Source of the DNA: Bdellovibrionales bacterium RIFOXYD12_FULL_39_22
Lineage (GTDB): Bacteria > Bdellovibrionota > Bacteriovoracia > Bacteriovoracales > Bacteriovoracaceae
Reading direction: 5' to 3'
NCBI GenBank assembly: GCA_001770205.1
Contig: MEQL01000054.1
Location: forward strand, 1 to 64,000
DNA length: 64,000 nt
Below the pieces are notes generated by a model that had not been told where the DNA came from, did not search any database, and was given only the letters and a program-made list of their open reading frames with translations. Both the position numbers and the translations under genes were made by a program. Position 1 is the stretch's first letter. Every line of letters starts with the position of its first letter. Shown piece by piece: positions 24,848 to 33,867 of the stretch.

Positions 24848-26425
24848 TTAAAAATTCATCTCGCTAAAATCAAATGGATGTCCATACTCTGAATAATAGA
24901 TCTTGTTGGGTAAAATTTCAAAATTACCACCTAAATAGTGGTTAAAAATAATTCTAAAAATGTTAACGGGAGTAATATTATCATCAAATAATTTAGTTTT
25001 ATCCGGGTGATAAATGGCAGTAAAATTTGCATGGCGCGCTTGGCGAAAATCATTAGAGCTAGTATTGGAAACAATACGAGCACCATGATCAGATTGAAAA
25101 ATTATTATGGCACCATTTGGAGTATTAGCTATAATATTGGCCGCCAACTCACTTAATTGTTTATCAACAAATACCATCTGATCAACAAACATATCAAAAT
25201 GAAACCAGGCGCGCACTTTGGGCCCTTCCGTATTATCGGTATAAAGATCATTTTCTATAAAATTTCCATCCCGATCAAAAACAAAAGGAGGATGAGGAGG
25301 CCGCAAATGGGCCGAAACAAATTTAGGGCCAGGGATTTTATAAAGCTGGGACAACTGCTCAATTCCTTTCATATGGCACTTGGCAATATCGTGAGCAATA
25401 TCATTCGTTAAAAACAGATAAAGCATGGTGGAATTGATAAAAAGATTTAAAAAAATATCATCTTTTTTTTCTTCCTCAATACATGGCAGTTCAATATCTG
25501 CATAGCGATTAGTTTTGGCGCCCATCCATGAATTCTGCAAATGATAATTCGTATAGCCTTTGGCATGCAAAAATTTGAAAACCTCATTATCCCACAATTC
25601 ATTATAAACATTAAGCGTGTGACGGGAGCGCTGGCCATTGCGCTCAGCAAAATAATTGATGTAACGCATGTTCAAAGAAGAAGTGATCGATAAAAATGTG
25701 GCGGCATAATTTGAGTAACTGTTTTTTGCCACAAAAAAACCCATATCTTCTAGGCCCGCAATAAATTTAGAATTGTCAAACTTGTGATACTTTGCCAAAA
25801 CATCTGCCCGCGGATGTCCGTCGGGAATTATATAATAAATATCTGGCAAATTAACCGTTGTAGCAAATAATGAATTAGCAGATGCCTTAACCTCTAACTT
25901 CTTACGACTTTGGCCGCTCTCTCCCCCTTTTAACCAAAGAGAATTTGCCAAATCAATGGCCTGGAAAATAATAAGCAAAAAAGAAACCACAAAAAGTGCC
26001 TGCGTAAAACGATCCAAAGTTTCTTGCTTAATTTTCCGAAGATACTTAACAAAGAAGAAATAACAAATGCCAAAAAGTAAAAACTGTGGCCAGGCCCAAA
26101 GAGTCACATCCGATACCTCCAGATGCAATTTTTCTTTTATCCGAACAAGAAGTGGCCCCACCTCCCAAAAACGATCCACAAAATCAAATGAAATGTGGCC
26201 CATGGCGAAGAAAATAACCAAAAATGGAAACAAATAAAGAGCACTCTTTTTGAAGTCTCTGATAAAAAGAAAAAAAAGGCCGTATAAAAGTGCCGTTACA
26301 ATAAGCGATGCCAACACTACAGGATAAAATGATGCTCCTGAGGCTTCACTAAAATTGCTCGTGAACAAAAATAATGACGGATAAATAGCTAACAACAACG
26401 GATAAATCAGTTGAATTTTCTTCAT
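24848..26425 (-). CDS. Membrane-anchored sulfatase-like (alkaline phosphatase superfamily) hydrolase/transferase
   Basis: 525 residues. Four to five transmembrane helices lie in the first ~165 residues, then a periplasmic domain begins at LPDIYYIIPDGHPRADVL (about 194-211). This is the metal-binding Asp start of the sulfatase/LTA-synthase-like fold. NYAATFLSITSSLNM holds the candidate nucleophile Thr/Ser, HLRPPHPPFVF the mid-domain His pair, and FQSDHGAR the C-terminal metal-binding DHG motif. Such enzymes transfer phospho-groups or cleave phosphoesters/sulfoesters of surface glycans. The gene follows the small YLDP protein by 18 bp and is probably its operon partner. It converges with the multihaem gene (8 bp apart). 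Confidence 0.85.
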   Translation of the reverse strand: MKKIQLIYPLLLAIYPSLFLFTSNFSEASGASFYPVVLASLIVTALLYGLFFLFIRDFKKSALYLFPFLVIFFAMGHISFDFVDRFWEVGPLLVRIKEKLHLEVSDVTLWAWPQFLLFGICYFFFVKYLRKIKQETLDRFTQALFVVSFLLIIFQAIDLANSLWLKGGESGQSRKKLEVKASANSLFATTVNLPDIYYIIPDGHPRADVLAKYHKFDNSKFIAGLEDMGFFVAKNSYSNYAATFLSITSSLNMRYINYFAERNGQRSRHTLNVYNELWDNEVFKFLHAKGYTNYHLQNSWMGAKTNRYADIELPCIEEEKKDDIFLNLFINSTMLYLFLTNDIAHDIAKCHMKGIEQLSQLYKIPGPKFVSAHLRPPHPPFVFDRDGNFIENDLYTDNTEGPKVRAWFHFDMFVDQMVFVDKQLSELAANIIANTPNGAIIIFQSDHGARIVSNTSSNDFRQARHANFTAIYHPDKTKLFDDNITPVNIFRIIFNHYLGGNFEILPNKIYYSEYGHPFDFSEMNF

Positions 26426-26443
26426 TGCACAAGGCCTTCGTAT

Positions 26444-26668
26444 CTATTTTGGCGGAGTTGATTTCTTAAAGATTTTATTAAAGAAGTTTTTAATTGAACT
26501 AACCCCACCTTTGACAAAAACCAAGGCACCAACTACTCCCGCAATAACCACTTGGGCAAACATAGATATCGAAGCAGGATCAAGATAGGCATACGCATTT
26601 TGAGGGAGCAGCAAAAAATAAACTGATAAAAGAATAATTGAAGAAATTTTTACGTTTGCATTTTTCAT
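26444..26668 (-). CDS. Small YLDP-type membrane protein
   Basis: ATG 26668, behind GAGGT, is preferred over ATG 26698. The 74-residue product has a signal-like helix, then AYLDPASISMFAQVVIAGVV and a second TM, ending in a basic tail (SSIKNFFNKIFKK). The YLDP(G/A)xxS motif followed by one TM and a basic end is a recurring small-protein type next to membrane-bound sulfatase-like enzymes. Its biochemical role is unknown. It is likely co-expressed with the sulfatase-like gene downstream. Confidence 0.7.
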   Translation of the reverse strand: MKNANVKISSIILLSVYFLLLPQNAYAYLDPASISMFAQVVIAGVVGALVFVKGGVSSIKNFFNKIFKKSTPPK

Positions 26669-26918
26669 TATACTTAGTACCTCGCTGAATAAAATCAAAT
26701 GATTGACGATACTAACTTAAACTATTAAAGCTAGCAACTTTTTATTATATCGTTAGTACGAAATTGAGGAACAAATGCGATAAAGTTTTCTTGCCAGCAA
26801 ATAGATTTTTTCACTGAGAATTTTATCATTCTAACAATGTAAATATTACAGGACCACTTAATAGCATTCATAAAAACATGTAGAAGATTAATGTTATTAA
26901 CCTCGCAATGGATAACGT

Positions 26919-27839
26919 ATGAGAAATTCCCTACTACCACTAATACTGCTTTTCGTTGTTACAGGATTACTGGCCCCCGCCGCCTTCACGGCACCTCATA
27001 AACGGGGTACCTTTTCTAATGCTCATCCTTCCGTCGTTTATGGCCAAGATAATCGCACAGAAGTGGCCGAATACGGTGATGGAAATTTTCGTGAATATGC
27101 TAGATCGGTGGCCGGACTGGTTCAAAAAAAACGACTAGTTCATGATAAAATTCTTCCGTCAGGCCAACTTCGAATAAGGGCCGCAATTTTAGAAGAGCGC
27201 GAACAGCTCTGTTTTAGTGAAAGGTTTATTTCTCAGCAAGTGCCAATACTTTGCAGCGGATTTCTGATTGCTCCAAAAATATTACTCACCGCCGGGCATT
27301 GTGCGGCCGATCCAGAATTCTGCAACTCTTATTCCTGGGTTTTTGATTTCACTGAAGAATCAAAGGACATCATAAAAGAGGAAAACGTTTTTTCTTGCGC
27401 GAAGGTTATTACATATAAAATAAATAATAAGACTGGCATGGATTATGGCATTATCGAACTAGACCGCGAAGTAGAAGGGCGAGCGCCTCTATCAATTCGA
27501 AAAATTGGAGAGGTTAAGGAAGGTACTGCATTGGCAATTATAGGCCATCCTTCAGGGTTGCCTCTTAAGATTGCCGACGGGGCAATTGTTCGCAAAAATG
27601 ACCCCCAAGCACCTTTCTTTGTTGCCAATCTTGACTCTTTTCAAAGAAATTCTGGCTCTCCGGTATTTAACATTCGCACCAATCAAGTTGAAGGCATTTT
27701 AGTGCGCGGGGATGATGATTATGAATGGAACAGCAGCAAACTTTGCTTTGAAGTTAAACAATGTTCAATGGAAGCTTGCCGAGGAGAAGACGTAGTCAAA
27801 ACCTCAGCAATCAATAGAGAATTTTTAATCCCAGATTAA
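26919..27839 (+). CDS. Secreted trypsin/V8-like serine protease
   Basis: 306 residues: signal peptide (RNSLLPLILLFVVTGLLAPAAFTA), a pro-region, then a chymotrypsin-fold domain. The catalytic triad is visible: His in LLTAGHCAAD (about 127), Asp in MDYGIIELD (about 173) and Ser in FQRNSGSPVF (about 245). Six Cys, including the one in the TAGHC motif, suggest disulfides. It is probably periplasmic or secreted, with specificity unassigned. The gene is monocistronic; an 8-G run lies just downstream at 27844-27851. Confidence 0.88.
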   Translation: MRNSLLPLILLFVVTGLLAPAAFTAPHKRGTFSNAHPSVVYGQDNRTEVAEYGDGNFREYARSVAGLVQKKRLVHDKILPSGQLRIRAAILEEREQLCFSERFISQQVPILCSGFLIAPKILLTAGHCAADPEFCNSYSWVFDFTEESKDIIKEENVFSCAKVITYKINNKTGMDYGIIELDREVEGRAPLSIRKIGEVKEGTALAIIGHPSGLPLKIADGAIVRKNDPQAPFFVANLDSFQRNSGSPVFNIRTNQVEGILVRGDDDYEWNSSKLCFEVKQCSMEACRGEDVVKTSAINREFLIPD

Positions 27840-27900
27840 TTTTGGGGGGGGATGAATAAAAATCTCAACATTCAACGTTAATACTATGGGAATGTAAAAC

Positions 27901-28476
27901 ATGATATCGATTAAAGTTACTGCGCTTGGAAGAGATTTTTGGTTATATCGCTTTGGCCAAGTAATTTCCGTCATTGGCGATGGCTGCATTATCGGGGCAA
28001 TATTTTTTGGGAAAATTAGTCTGAAAATTAAAAATGATGTGTCATCAGTGTTAGGGATCGCCATGATAGGAATTGGGATTGCCGCATTACCTTGGATTCC
28101 AAACATTATTCTTCCCCTCGGAATGATGCTAATGGTTGGCGTAGGAAGTATGATGATCAATATTCCGCTGGGAACTCAAATAACACTGGCCAGACCAGAC
28201 GCATACAGGGCCCGAATAGGCACATCTGTTGGCTTTTTGGTGCAAATTTCTGCTCCATTAGGCATTAGTTTGACCGGAATACTTATCTCTAGCATTGGAC
28301 TTAATTGGACTATGTTCATTAGCGGATTTTTAACATTGATACTCAGCCCGCTACTCTTTTTGATCCCAAAATTTTCCACTTTTTTGCGGGCCAACCCTGA
28401 GGAGGCGTCTCGGTTTTATTTGGAAAATTATCCTAAAGCATTTTTTGAGGAAAAAATCAAAAATCCGATTCAATAA
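27901..28476 (+). pseudogene. MFS transporter with internal deletion (half-size)
   Basis: The 191-codon frame begins like the first helix of MFS_3-type permeases (FWLYRFGQVISVIGDGC). At about residue 30 it jumps directly to what looks like helix 7-12 material (IIGAIFFGKISLKIKN, then about five hydrophobic helices). Full-length relatives are about 400 residues with 12 helices, so roughly half the protein is missing in frame. It is either a decayed gene or a rare mini-permease; I favour decay. It overlaps the tail of the minus-strand lipoprotein gene by 7 bp. Confidence 0.6.
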
Positions 28477-29795
28477 TATGGCCCTATCAATTCAACGGCC
28501 TGTTTGCTAGGCAAACCGAAGTGACTAAGATGCCAAGAATCAATTAGATCGGAGTACATTTCGTCTTCCCCTCGCATACATTTTAGTACAAATTCTCCCA
28601 TCCCATTCCTACTAGGATCTGTAGAGTTGGTTTGACAATACTCTTGAACCCAGGCCTGCTTAAAAGAGAGTGATAATTTATTTTCATATTCCTTAAATTG
28701 AAGAGCAAGCCAACTATCCTTGTCAGTCAACTCCTCTTCTTGTTCATCGATATCAATATTTGGCGCTTGATAACCTGGAAAGGACCAAGATTCTTCTTCG
28801 AGACTATCTTTGTGCTGAAAACTAAACTTTTGCCCATTTAACTTATATTTTGCTACCAACTTCAAACTCATGGATTGAGAGACCGTATCGATTTTATAGT
28901 TGTAATACCTAAGTTCACTTTTTTTCGTATTGGGATTTTTAACGTAATATTCGTATGTACGACTCTCTTTCCCTCGACTCATCGACTGTCCATAGCTACC
29001 CACCACATCAACTTCCAGATCGCCAACGCCTTGTGGATGGTACCATGCAGAATTGCGGAAGGCCGAAACGGAGTGTTGTTTTATTGCCTGTTCATCTATC
29101 CCCGAAAGCATGGCCACCATTGTGCTTGTAGATAATTTAGAAATTAGAACTGATCCAATCTTGGCGGCCTTACTATCATACTGCGAAATATCCATTTGAA
29201 AATAGTTACAAAATTTGGCCACAAACTGTCGCCAGAAAGGAAGAGAGAGCGAACCACTCTTAATGGCCCCACAATAACTCTGTCCAGTCTGCGTGATGGC
29301 CAGATCCATCCCGTCCATTTCTTGCTTATCTCCAATACTTTCAAAAAGCGGCCTATAGCGTTTGAAATCATACGAGGCCTTAAGGGGAAAATTTTGTTTA
29401 ACAGCACTATCCACCATCTTGAGATAAGAAGGATATAACTTGGTCAACTCTCCATTGAAATATTTGGCCACATCAGGATCCATACTTGATCCCCATAATA
29501 GGTGTAAATCATGAATCTTAATTGCTGATTCCAACGCACCTAAGTGATCTCCCGCATCACGACGCCGCTTGGTATCCACCACATACTTGTTAGTTATTTC
29601 ATACTCTGCTTGCTGTTTACCCTGCAGACACTCTTTGTCCGAGGGAGAATCTTGTAAGGCCATCACCCACATCTCTCTTGCCTTCTCCCACTCTCCGGCC
29701 ATCATAAAATCGCGGGCCTTTTTCTTATAAGTTGCACAGCCCACTAATAAAAGTACGATCAGCATGGCCGAAATAATATTTAAAAATAGTCTCAT
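28470..29795 (-). CDS. Lipoprotein of unknown function with TPR-like N-terminal helices
   Basis: 441 residues with an ideal lipobox (LIVLLLVGC, Cys 20). The first ~110 residues (KKARDFMMAGEWEKAREMWV, QDSPSDKECLQGKQQAEYEI) resemble tetratricopeptide helices. The middle and C-terminal parts are mixed beta (KYKLNGQKFSFQHKD) with an acidic linker (DIDEQEEELTDKD) and no family I recognise. It is probably an outer-membrane-attached periplasmic protein. Its own promoter region faces the divergent secreted protein at 29991. Confidence 0.75.
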   Translation of the reverse strand: MRLFLNIISAMLIVLLLVGCATYKKKARDFMMAGEWEKAREMWVMALQDSPSDKECLQGKQQAEYEITNKYVVDTKRRRDAGDHLGALESAIKIHDLHLLWGSSMDPDVAKYFNGELTKLYPSYLKMVDSAVKQNFPLKASYDFKRYRPLFESIGDKQEMDGMDLAITQTGQSYCGAIKSGSLSLPFWRQFVAKFCNYFQMDISQYDSKAAKIGSVLISKLSTSTMVAMLSGIDEQAIKQHSVSAFRNSAWYHPQGVGDLEVDVVGSYGQSMSRGKESRTYEYYVKNPNTKKSELRYYNYKIDTVSQSMSLKLVAKYKLNGQKFSFQHKDSLEEESWSFPGYQAPNIDIDEQEEELTDKDSWLALQFKEYENKLSLSFKQAWVQEYCQTNSTDPSRNGMGEFVLKCMRGEDEMYSDLIDSWHLSHFGLPSKQAVELIGPYY

Positions 29796-29990
29796 TTCCT
29801 TTTCCCCTTATAGTTGGTTATCATTAATTGTAAAAATTAATCAACACAGTTAATCCTGTAAAATTATACCGATCTATTTTAATTTTTCTAGCAATCTTTT
29901 TTACATATCCAGCATATAACGATTGACCCATAGTTCATCATCATAGTATTTGCCATTTAAACAGTTCTGACTTTTCAAAGAGGAGATACT

Positions 29991-31685
29991 ATGCCCACCT
30001 ATTTAAGCAAACTATTTATATCAATTCTACTATGCTCATTGGCCATCATTGAAAGTTCTATCGCCGACAATGGCCAAATTATACGCCCTCAGCGCACAAT
30101 ACGTGCCACTCCTGTTCCTGGACGATCTACGACCTTTATTGATGCTAGAAAAATGCCGCTAGCTCGCAATGCCGTTTTTCAGACAAATAGAATCATGCAA
30201 AAACATCGAGGTTATAATCTAGATAGTTTGCAATTTTCCTCAGAAATACAAATTGGCCTACATCAGGCCATGGAAAGTAATCACTATCTTCCACTGATGA
30301 CCCTTCCCAGAGGCCAAAATAAAGGGACTCATCGATTACGCTGGAAAACCCTGGCACCCAATGCTGGTTGTGCCGTAATTCAAATTTCTCCGTATGCTTT
30401 TTCTTCTCAGGATAACTGGAGAAATCCAACCGTTTTACTGGCAGAAATCCTAGATTGCAGCGCTCCGATAAACGGATATCGCTATGGTGCCATTGTAGAC
30501 TTTGATCATCTAGAAAAATATCCTCTTTTCTCCTACCGCCGCAATGGCAACAATCTTCCAGTAATAATACGCCCGCGCCTTTTTGATACTAATCGCTATT
30601 TCATCCGGGCAATTCCTGTCAAAAGCGCAATGCTTCTACAAGATGTTGCCACGCCTTCTCTAGAAGCTGAACTGGCCTATAACACCACGCCACCAACGCC
30701 GCCCACCATCCAAGATGGACATCCCAAAATTAACTTTTCTCATCAAATAAAAATGCAACCAGATAATTATAATTTTGCTTGCTTTCAAAAAGTAATCAAT
30801 GCGGCACTTTTCAATAACATTTTTTCTAATGGAGAAATTGTCAATGTTTGTAATCAAGACGATGACTTCCTTTCCGAGATAGGAAACTTCTTTGAGGATC
30901 TTTGGGAATTTATCACTAATGCAGTGAATTGGATTTCTGCGACATATGATAAAATAAAGGCCGAACTGGCTTCTATCGTACTGGACATGATCAATTGCCA
31001 CTCTACCCTTTGCACTATGGCCGTCAATTCCGTAATCAACTCTTCTATGATAATGCTGGGATTGCCTCCAACCCTTCCAGACTCCGCTGATCTAATGAGT
31101 ATGGGAAAAGACTATTTAGTAGAATCTATCGCGGCCAATGCTGGAGTAGATCCCGATTTAGCTCGTGCGGGAATAGATCAATTAGAAAGAATAACCGCGG
31201 ACAATGAGACCGCCATGGCCGCTTCGCTTCCAATGATCCCGGCAACAGAATTCCAATACAAACCGTGGATATTAAATTTCAAAGTGGAGAAAAATAGTTC
31301 ATATGTGGCAAAACAAGAATCTGCGACAATGATAATTGAAAATACAGAAGGCCTCTTTAAAACCGTTTCCATCGTTATTCCGAAAAATTTAAGCGGAACT
31401 ACCGGAACCTATAACCTTCCACTCTTTTTACAACCTACACAGGATTATCGTAGATGGTTTGCAATGCACACAGATTCTATGAACTATCTGGCCGAAATGG
31501 ATCTTAATGGATATATAACCAACGAACAAAACGCCTTTGCAGAATACGGCCGCTTTTATAATACCTATCTCAGCAATAACAGCGCCTATACTTTCATTAT
31601 TAAAACTATGAACTCAAAGGGAACAAAATTTCAAATGAAGCTTAAGTGTAATATTAATTTTTGCGTTGGTTCTGCTCTACCCTAA
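29991..31685 (+). CDS. Large secreted protein of unknown function
   Basis: 564 residues: signal peptide (PTYLSKLFISILLCSLAIIESSIA), a basic low-complexity segment (RPQRTIRATPVPGR), then a globular region with several Cys. A central amphipathic helical stretch (NFFEDLWEFITNAVNWISAT and the following hydrophobic helix around residue 335-365) could insert in a membrane, as in some secreted toxins, but no toxin family was recognised. GAGGAG lies at good spacing before ATG 29991. Function is unknown. The decayed phasin-like fragment begins directly after its stop. Confidence 0.72.
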   Translation: MPTYLSKLFISILLCSLAIIESSIADNGQIIRPQRTIRATPVPGRSTTFIDARKMPLARNAVFQTNRIMQKHRGYNLDSLQFSSEIQIGLHQAMESNHYLPLMTLPRGQNKGTHRLRWKTLAPNAGCAVIQISPYAFSSQDNWRNPTVLLAEILDCSAPINGYRYGAIVDFDHLEKYPLFSYRRNGNNLPVIIRPRLFDTNRYFIRAIPVKSAMLLQDVATPSLEAELAYNTTPPTPPTIQDGHPKINFSHQIKMQPDNYNFACFQKVINAALFNNIFSNGEIVNVCNQDDDFLSEIGNFFEDLWEFITNAVNWISATYDKIKAELASIVLDMINCHSTLCTMAVNSVINSSMIMLGLPPTLPDSADLMSMGKDYLVESIAANAGVDPDLARAGIDQLERITADNETAMAASLPMIPATEFQYKPWILNFKVEKNSSYVAKQESATMIIENTEGLFKTVSIVIPKNLSGTTGTYNLPLFLQPTQDYRRWFAMHTDSMNYLAEMDLNGYITNEQNAFAEYGRFYNTYLSNNSAYTFIIKTMNSKGTKFQMKLKCNINFCVGSALP

Positions 31686-31772
31686 GTGGAATATCCGCCC
31701 ACATCTTCAGTCATAAAGGCTGCACCTACGCTAATAGAGACAACTTTTTTAATAGCATCTCCAAGCGAAATG
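31686..31772 (-). pseudogene. Decayed 5' fragment of the phasin-like gene (copy of 40199-40293)
   Basis: Positions 31701-31766 match 40228-40293 with about five differences in 66, in the same orientation. Read on the minus strand it encodes LGDAIKKVVSISVGAAFMTED, near-identical to the N-terminal part of the 40343-39969 protein. A short deletion then breaks the frame, and GTGG-ATATCCGCC continues the match to about 31686. No start codon or ribosome site remains. It marks a partial duplication 8.5 kb from its source. Confidence 0.85.
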
Positions 31773-32004
31773 TAGGTTAAATCGGGCCGACGACCTCGTC
31801 GTTGCGAACGTTGATCAATCTGCTCGGTTACCTGGCATGATGGCCAACAATAGCCCCCTCAACTACTCTTTCGATAACAAACATATTGGTGAAATCATTG
31901 ACCACTCAAAAAAAAAGTTTTTTTATCTATTCAAGATAACATTTTCAACTCATAAAACGTTATACTTGCAAACTAGATCGAAAATTGCTCAAAAAAGGTT
32001 AATA

Positions 32005-32574
32005 ATGTCGACAATAGATGACATCACAATTATGAATGGAATTAAAGCTGGTAACAGTAAGGACGTCGAGATGCTATTCGACAAGTACTCTCAATCACTC
32101 TTAAGACATATCCACCGAATCACCTTTAACAAAGAAATTTCCGAGGATATTTTAAACGAAACATTCATGACTATTATTCAGAAAATAAATTTTTATAAAG
32201 ATTTGACGGAAGAAGGCCAAACCTTCAAAGCTTGGATTTTCAGAATTGCAACTAATGAGGCGATAGATGTTATTCGTAAAGAAAAAAGGGAGAAGATCAA
32301 AAGAGAATCTTTAATTGCCACCACTTCAACACCTGAGCACTGCTCTACCGAAGAGCAACTACAGTCTGTTCAAAATCAAGGAGTAATTCACTCTCTAATG
32401 ATGGAATTACCAACGATCCAAAGGATTGTGATAAACTTAAAAATCAAAGAGGATATGTCATATTTGGAAATATCGAGAGTGTGTGGGTACAGTATAGAAT
32501 CGGTCAAACAGGCACTTTTTAAAGCGCGACTAAACTTACAAAAAAAACTTGATCTAAGCGAAGGTGCAATATGA
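32005..32574 (+). CDS. ECF-type RNA polymerase sigma factor
   Basis: I choose ATG 32005 with AAAGG upstream; the earlier ATG 31837 would add a 56-residue basic tail with no homology. The 189-residue protein has region 2 (MLFDKYSQSLLRHIHRIT, then ISEDILNETFMTII, and FKAWIFRIATNEAIDVIRKE) and region 4 (LPTIQRIVINLKIKEDMSYL, then EISRVCGYSIESVKQALFKA), the hallmarks of group 4 sigma factors. It overlaps the anti-sigma gene by 4 bp (ATGA). The operon (sigma, anti-sigma, two secretin-N-like proteins) suggests response to an envelope signal. GGCC is very sparse here. Confidence 0.9.
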   Translation: MSTIDDITIMNGIKAGNSKDVEMLFDKYSQSLLRHIHRITFNKEISEDILNETFMTIIQKINFYKDLTEEGQTFKAWIFRIATNEAIDVIRKEKREKIKRESLIATTSTPEHCSTEEQLQSVQNQGVIHSLMMELPTIQRIVINLKIKEDMSYLEISRVCGYSIESVKQALFKARLNLQKKLDLSEGAI

Positions 32575-33092
32575 AAAAACAAAAAATAACAAAAGCAAAT
32601 CTCCTTTCATATCTTGATGGTGAGCTAAATGATCGAGATAGTAAAATAGTAAAAAACCATCTCTTGGAAAACGAAGAGGATACAAATTTATTGCAAAAGA
32701 TAGTAACCACCGACAGAGAAATTGCAATAATTACTGACATCACAATTTCATCTAATTTACGAAAAACAATATTAAACAATGCTCATCAACTGCTTCAACA
32801 AAAGAAAATGCACAAAGCCAAATCACGCAATTTTTCTAAATCATTTACTTCTTCTACTAAGCTGTTAACTAGCTCGTTAAAAAAACTTACGATATACATA
32901 CCGGCCGAGTATCTAGCACTTGGTAGCTTGCTCGTTATATTTGTTAGTCTATTGCAGACACCTTCATCGCACGGAAACTTTATTGCATTTAACACCAATC
33001 CACAGGTGGTTTCTGCCGAATCTGATATCGAATACAACGTAACAGAATATGACAATAACGATTTAAACAAAGGAGAACAATATGACAAATAA
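32571..33092 (+). CDS. Membrane-anchored anti-sigma factor
   Basis: 173 residues. The N-terminal ANLLSYLDGELNDRDSKIVK and NHLL follow the anti-sigma domain pattern 'YLDGELs...v..HL', but the zinc-binding Cys residues of the ZAS type are absent. A basic linker precedes one transmembrane helix (about 113-131, AEYLALGSLLVIFVSLLQ). About 40 acidic residues remain outside the membrane. That topology puts the sensor tail in the periplasm, where the two downstream N0/N1 proteins act. It is translationally coupled to the sigma gene and overlaps the next gene by 11 bp. Confidence 0.78.
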   Translation: MKKQKITKANLLSYLDGELNDRDSKIVKNHLLENEEDTNLLQKIVTTDREIAIITDITISSNLRKTILNNAHQLLQQKKMHKAKSRNFSKSFTSSTKLLTSSLKKLTIYIPAEYLALGSLLVIFVSLLQTPSSHGNFIAFNTNPQVVSAESDIEYNVTEYDNNDLNKGEQYDK

Positions 33093-33867
33093 GTTTCTTT
33101 TAATCACGCTACTTTTGTTGTTATGTCACGCTACCCTTTCTAAAACAATTTCCATAAAAGATGGAAAAGTTGCCCCTATGGACTTAACAGCTTTTTCGCT
33201 AGAACGTTTTATAAAAGAATTTGCTATCTCTAGTGATATTCGAATTTCTTATTCCAAAGATACCATAAAAAGCAACGATAAAATAGATTTCTACCTCCGA
33301 CATGAGATTCCCCAAGAAGAATTTCTTCAAAGCATTATTAGAATACTCGAAAACAAAGGACTGACCATGACCATGCTAAAAGATAGTGGTGGCTGGAGCA
33401 TTGTGGAAACAAGGGACATTCGTTTTGCTCCTGTTGAAATATATAATTCTAACTCATACCCAGATACAAATGAATACATAACCGTTATACACAAAATGAA
33501 ATTTCCACTGGCCGACAGCACCATTAGAAACTTAAGGTCTTCAGTATCAAGACATGCAAGAATAGTTAGTTTTAGTGATGGCAGAACCATTGTGATCAAT
33601 GAAATCGGAACAGCAACTTCCGAACTACTAAAAATTATCGAAAGTCTGGATACAAAAGAAAACTACGAGCAGTACTTACAAGGGAGAGAGAGTAAGGCCA
33701 TAGTAGAAAGTAAAAAAACTCCCAAAGAAAAAAGTATTGAGGAACTAAACAACACGATTGCAGAGCTTGAAAAAGAAAACGAGTCCCTAAAATCTATCAA
33801 AACTCCCATGCTAGGTAAAAAAAACAGCGAGACAAAAACAGAAAAAGAGGAGAGCAAAAATGAATAA
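33082..33867 (+). CDS. Periplasmic secretin N0/N1-domain protein with C-terminal coiled coil
   Basis: 261 residues. Signal peptide (TNKFLLITLLLLLCHATLS), then an N0/STN-type domain at about 30-110 (LERFIKEFAISSDIRISYSK, LQSIIRILENKGLTM). An N1-type (GspD N-domain) fold follows at about 130-190, with IHKMKFPLADSTIRNLRSSV, then DGRTIVINEIGTATSELLKI and IESLD. After residue 200 there is a Glu/Lys-rich coiled coil (ELNNTIAELEKENESLKSI). No secretin pore, GspC or ATPase is present anywhere nearby. It is co-operonic with the sigma/anti-sigma pair and overlaps its paralogue by 8 bp. I infer a periplasmic partner of the anti-sigma factor rather than a secretion channel. Confidence 0.8.
   Translation: MTNKFLLITLLLLLCHATLSKTISIKDGKVAPMDLTAFSLERFIKEFAISSDIRISYSKDTIKSNDKIDFYLRHEIPQEEFLQSIIRILENKGLTMTMLKDSGGWSIVETRDIRFAPVEIYNSNSYPDTNEYITVIHKMKFPLADSTIRNLRSSVSRHARIVSFSDGRTIVINEIGTATSELLKIIESLDTKENYEQYLQGRESKAIVESKKTPKEKSIEELNNTIAELEKENESLKSIKTPMLGKKNSETKTEKEESKNE

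Noticed and set aside
27844-27851. Eight-G run as a phase-variable tract
   Set aside because: It lies between genes, neither in a coding frame nor in a recognisable promoter spacer, so there is no evidence that it switches anything.
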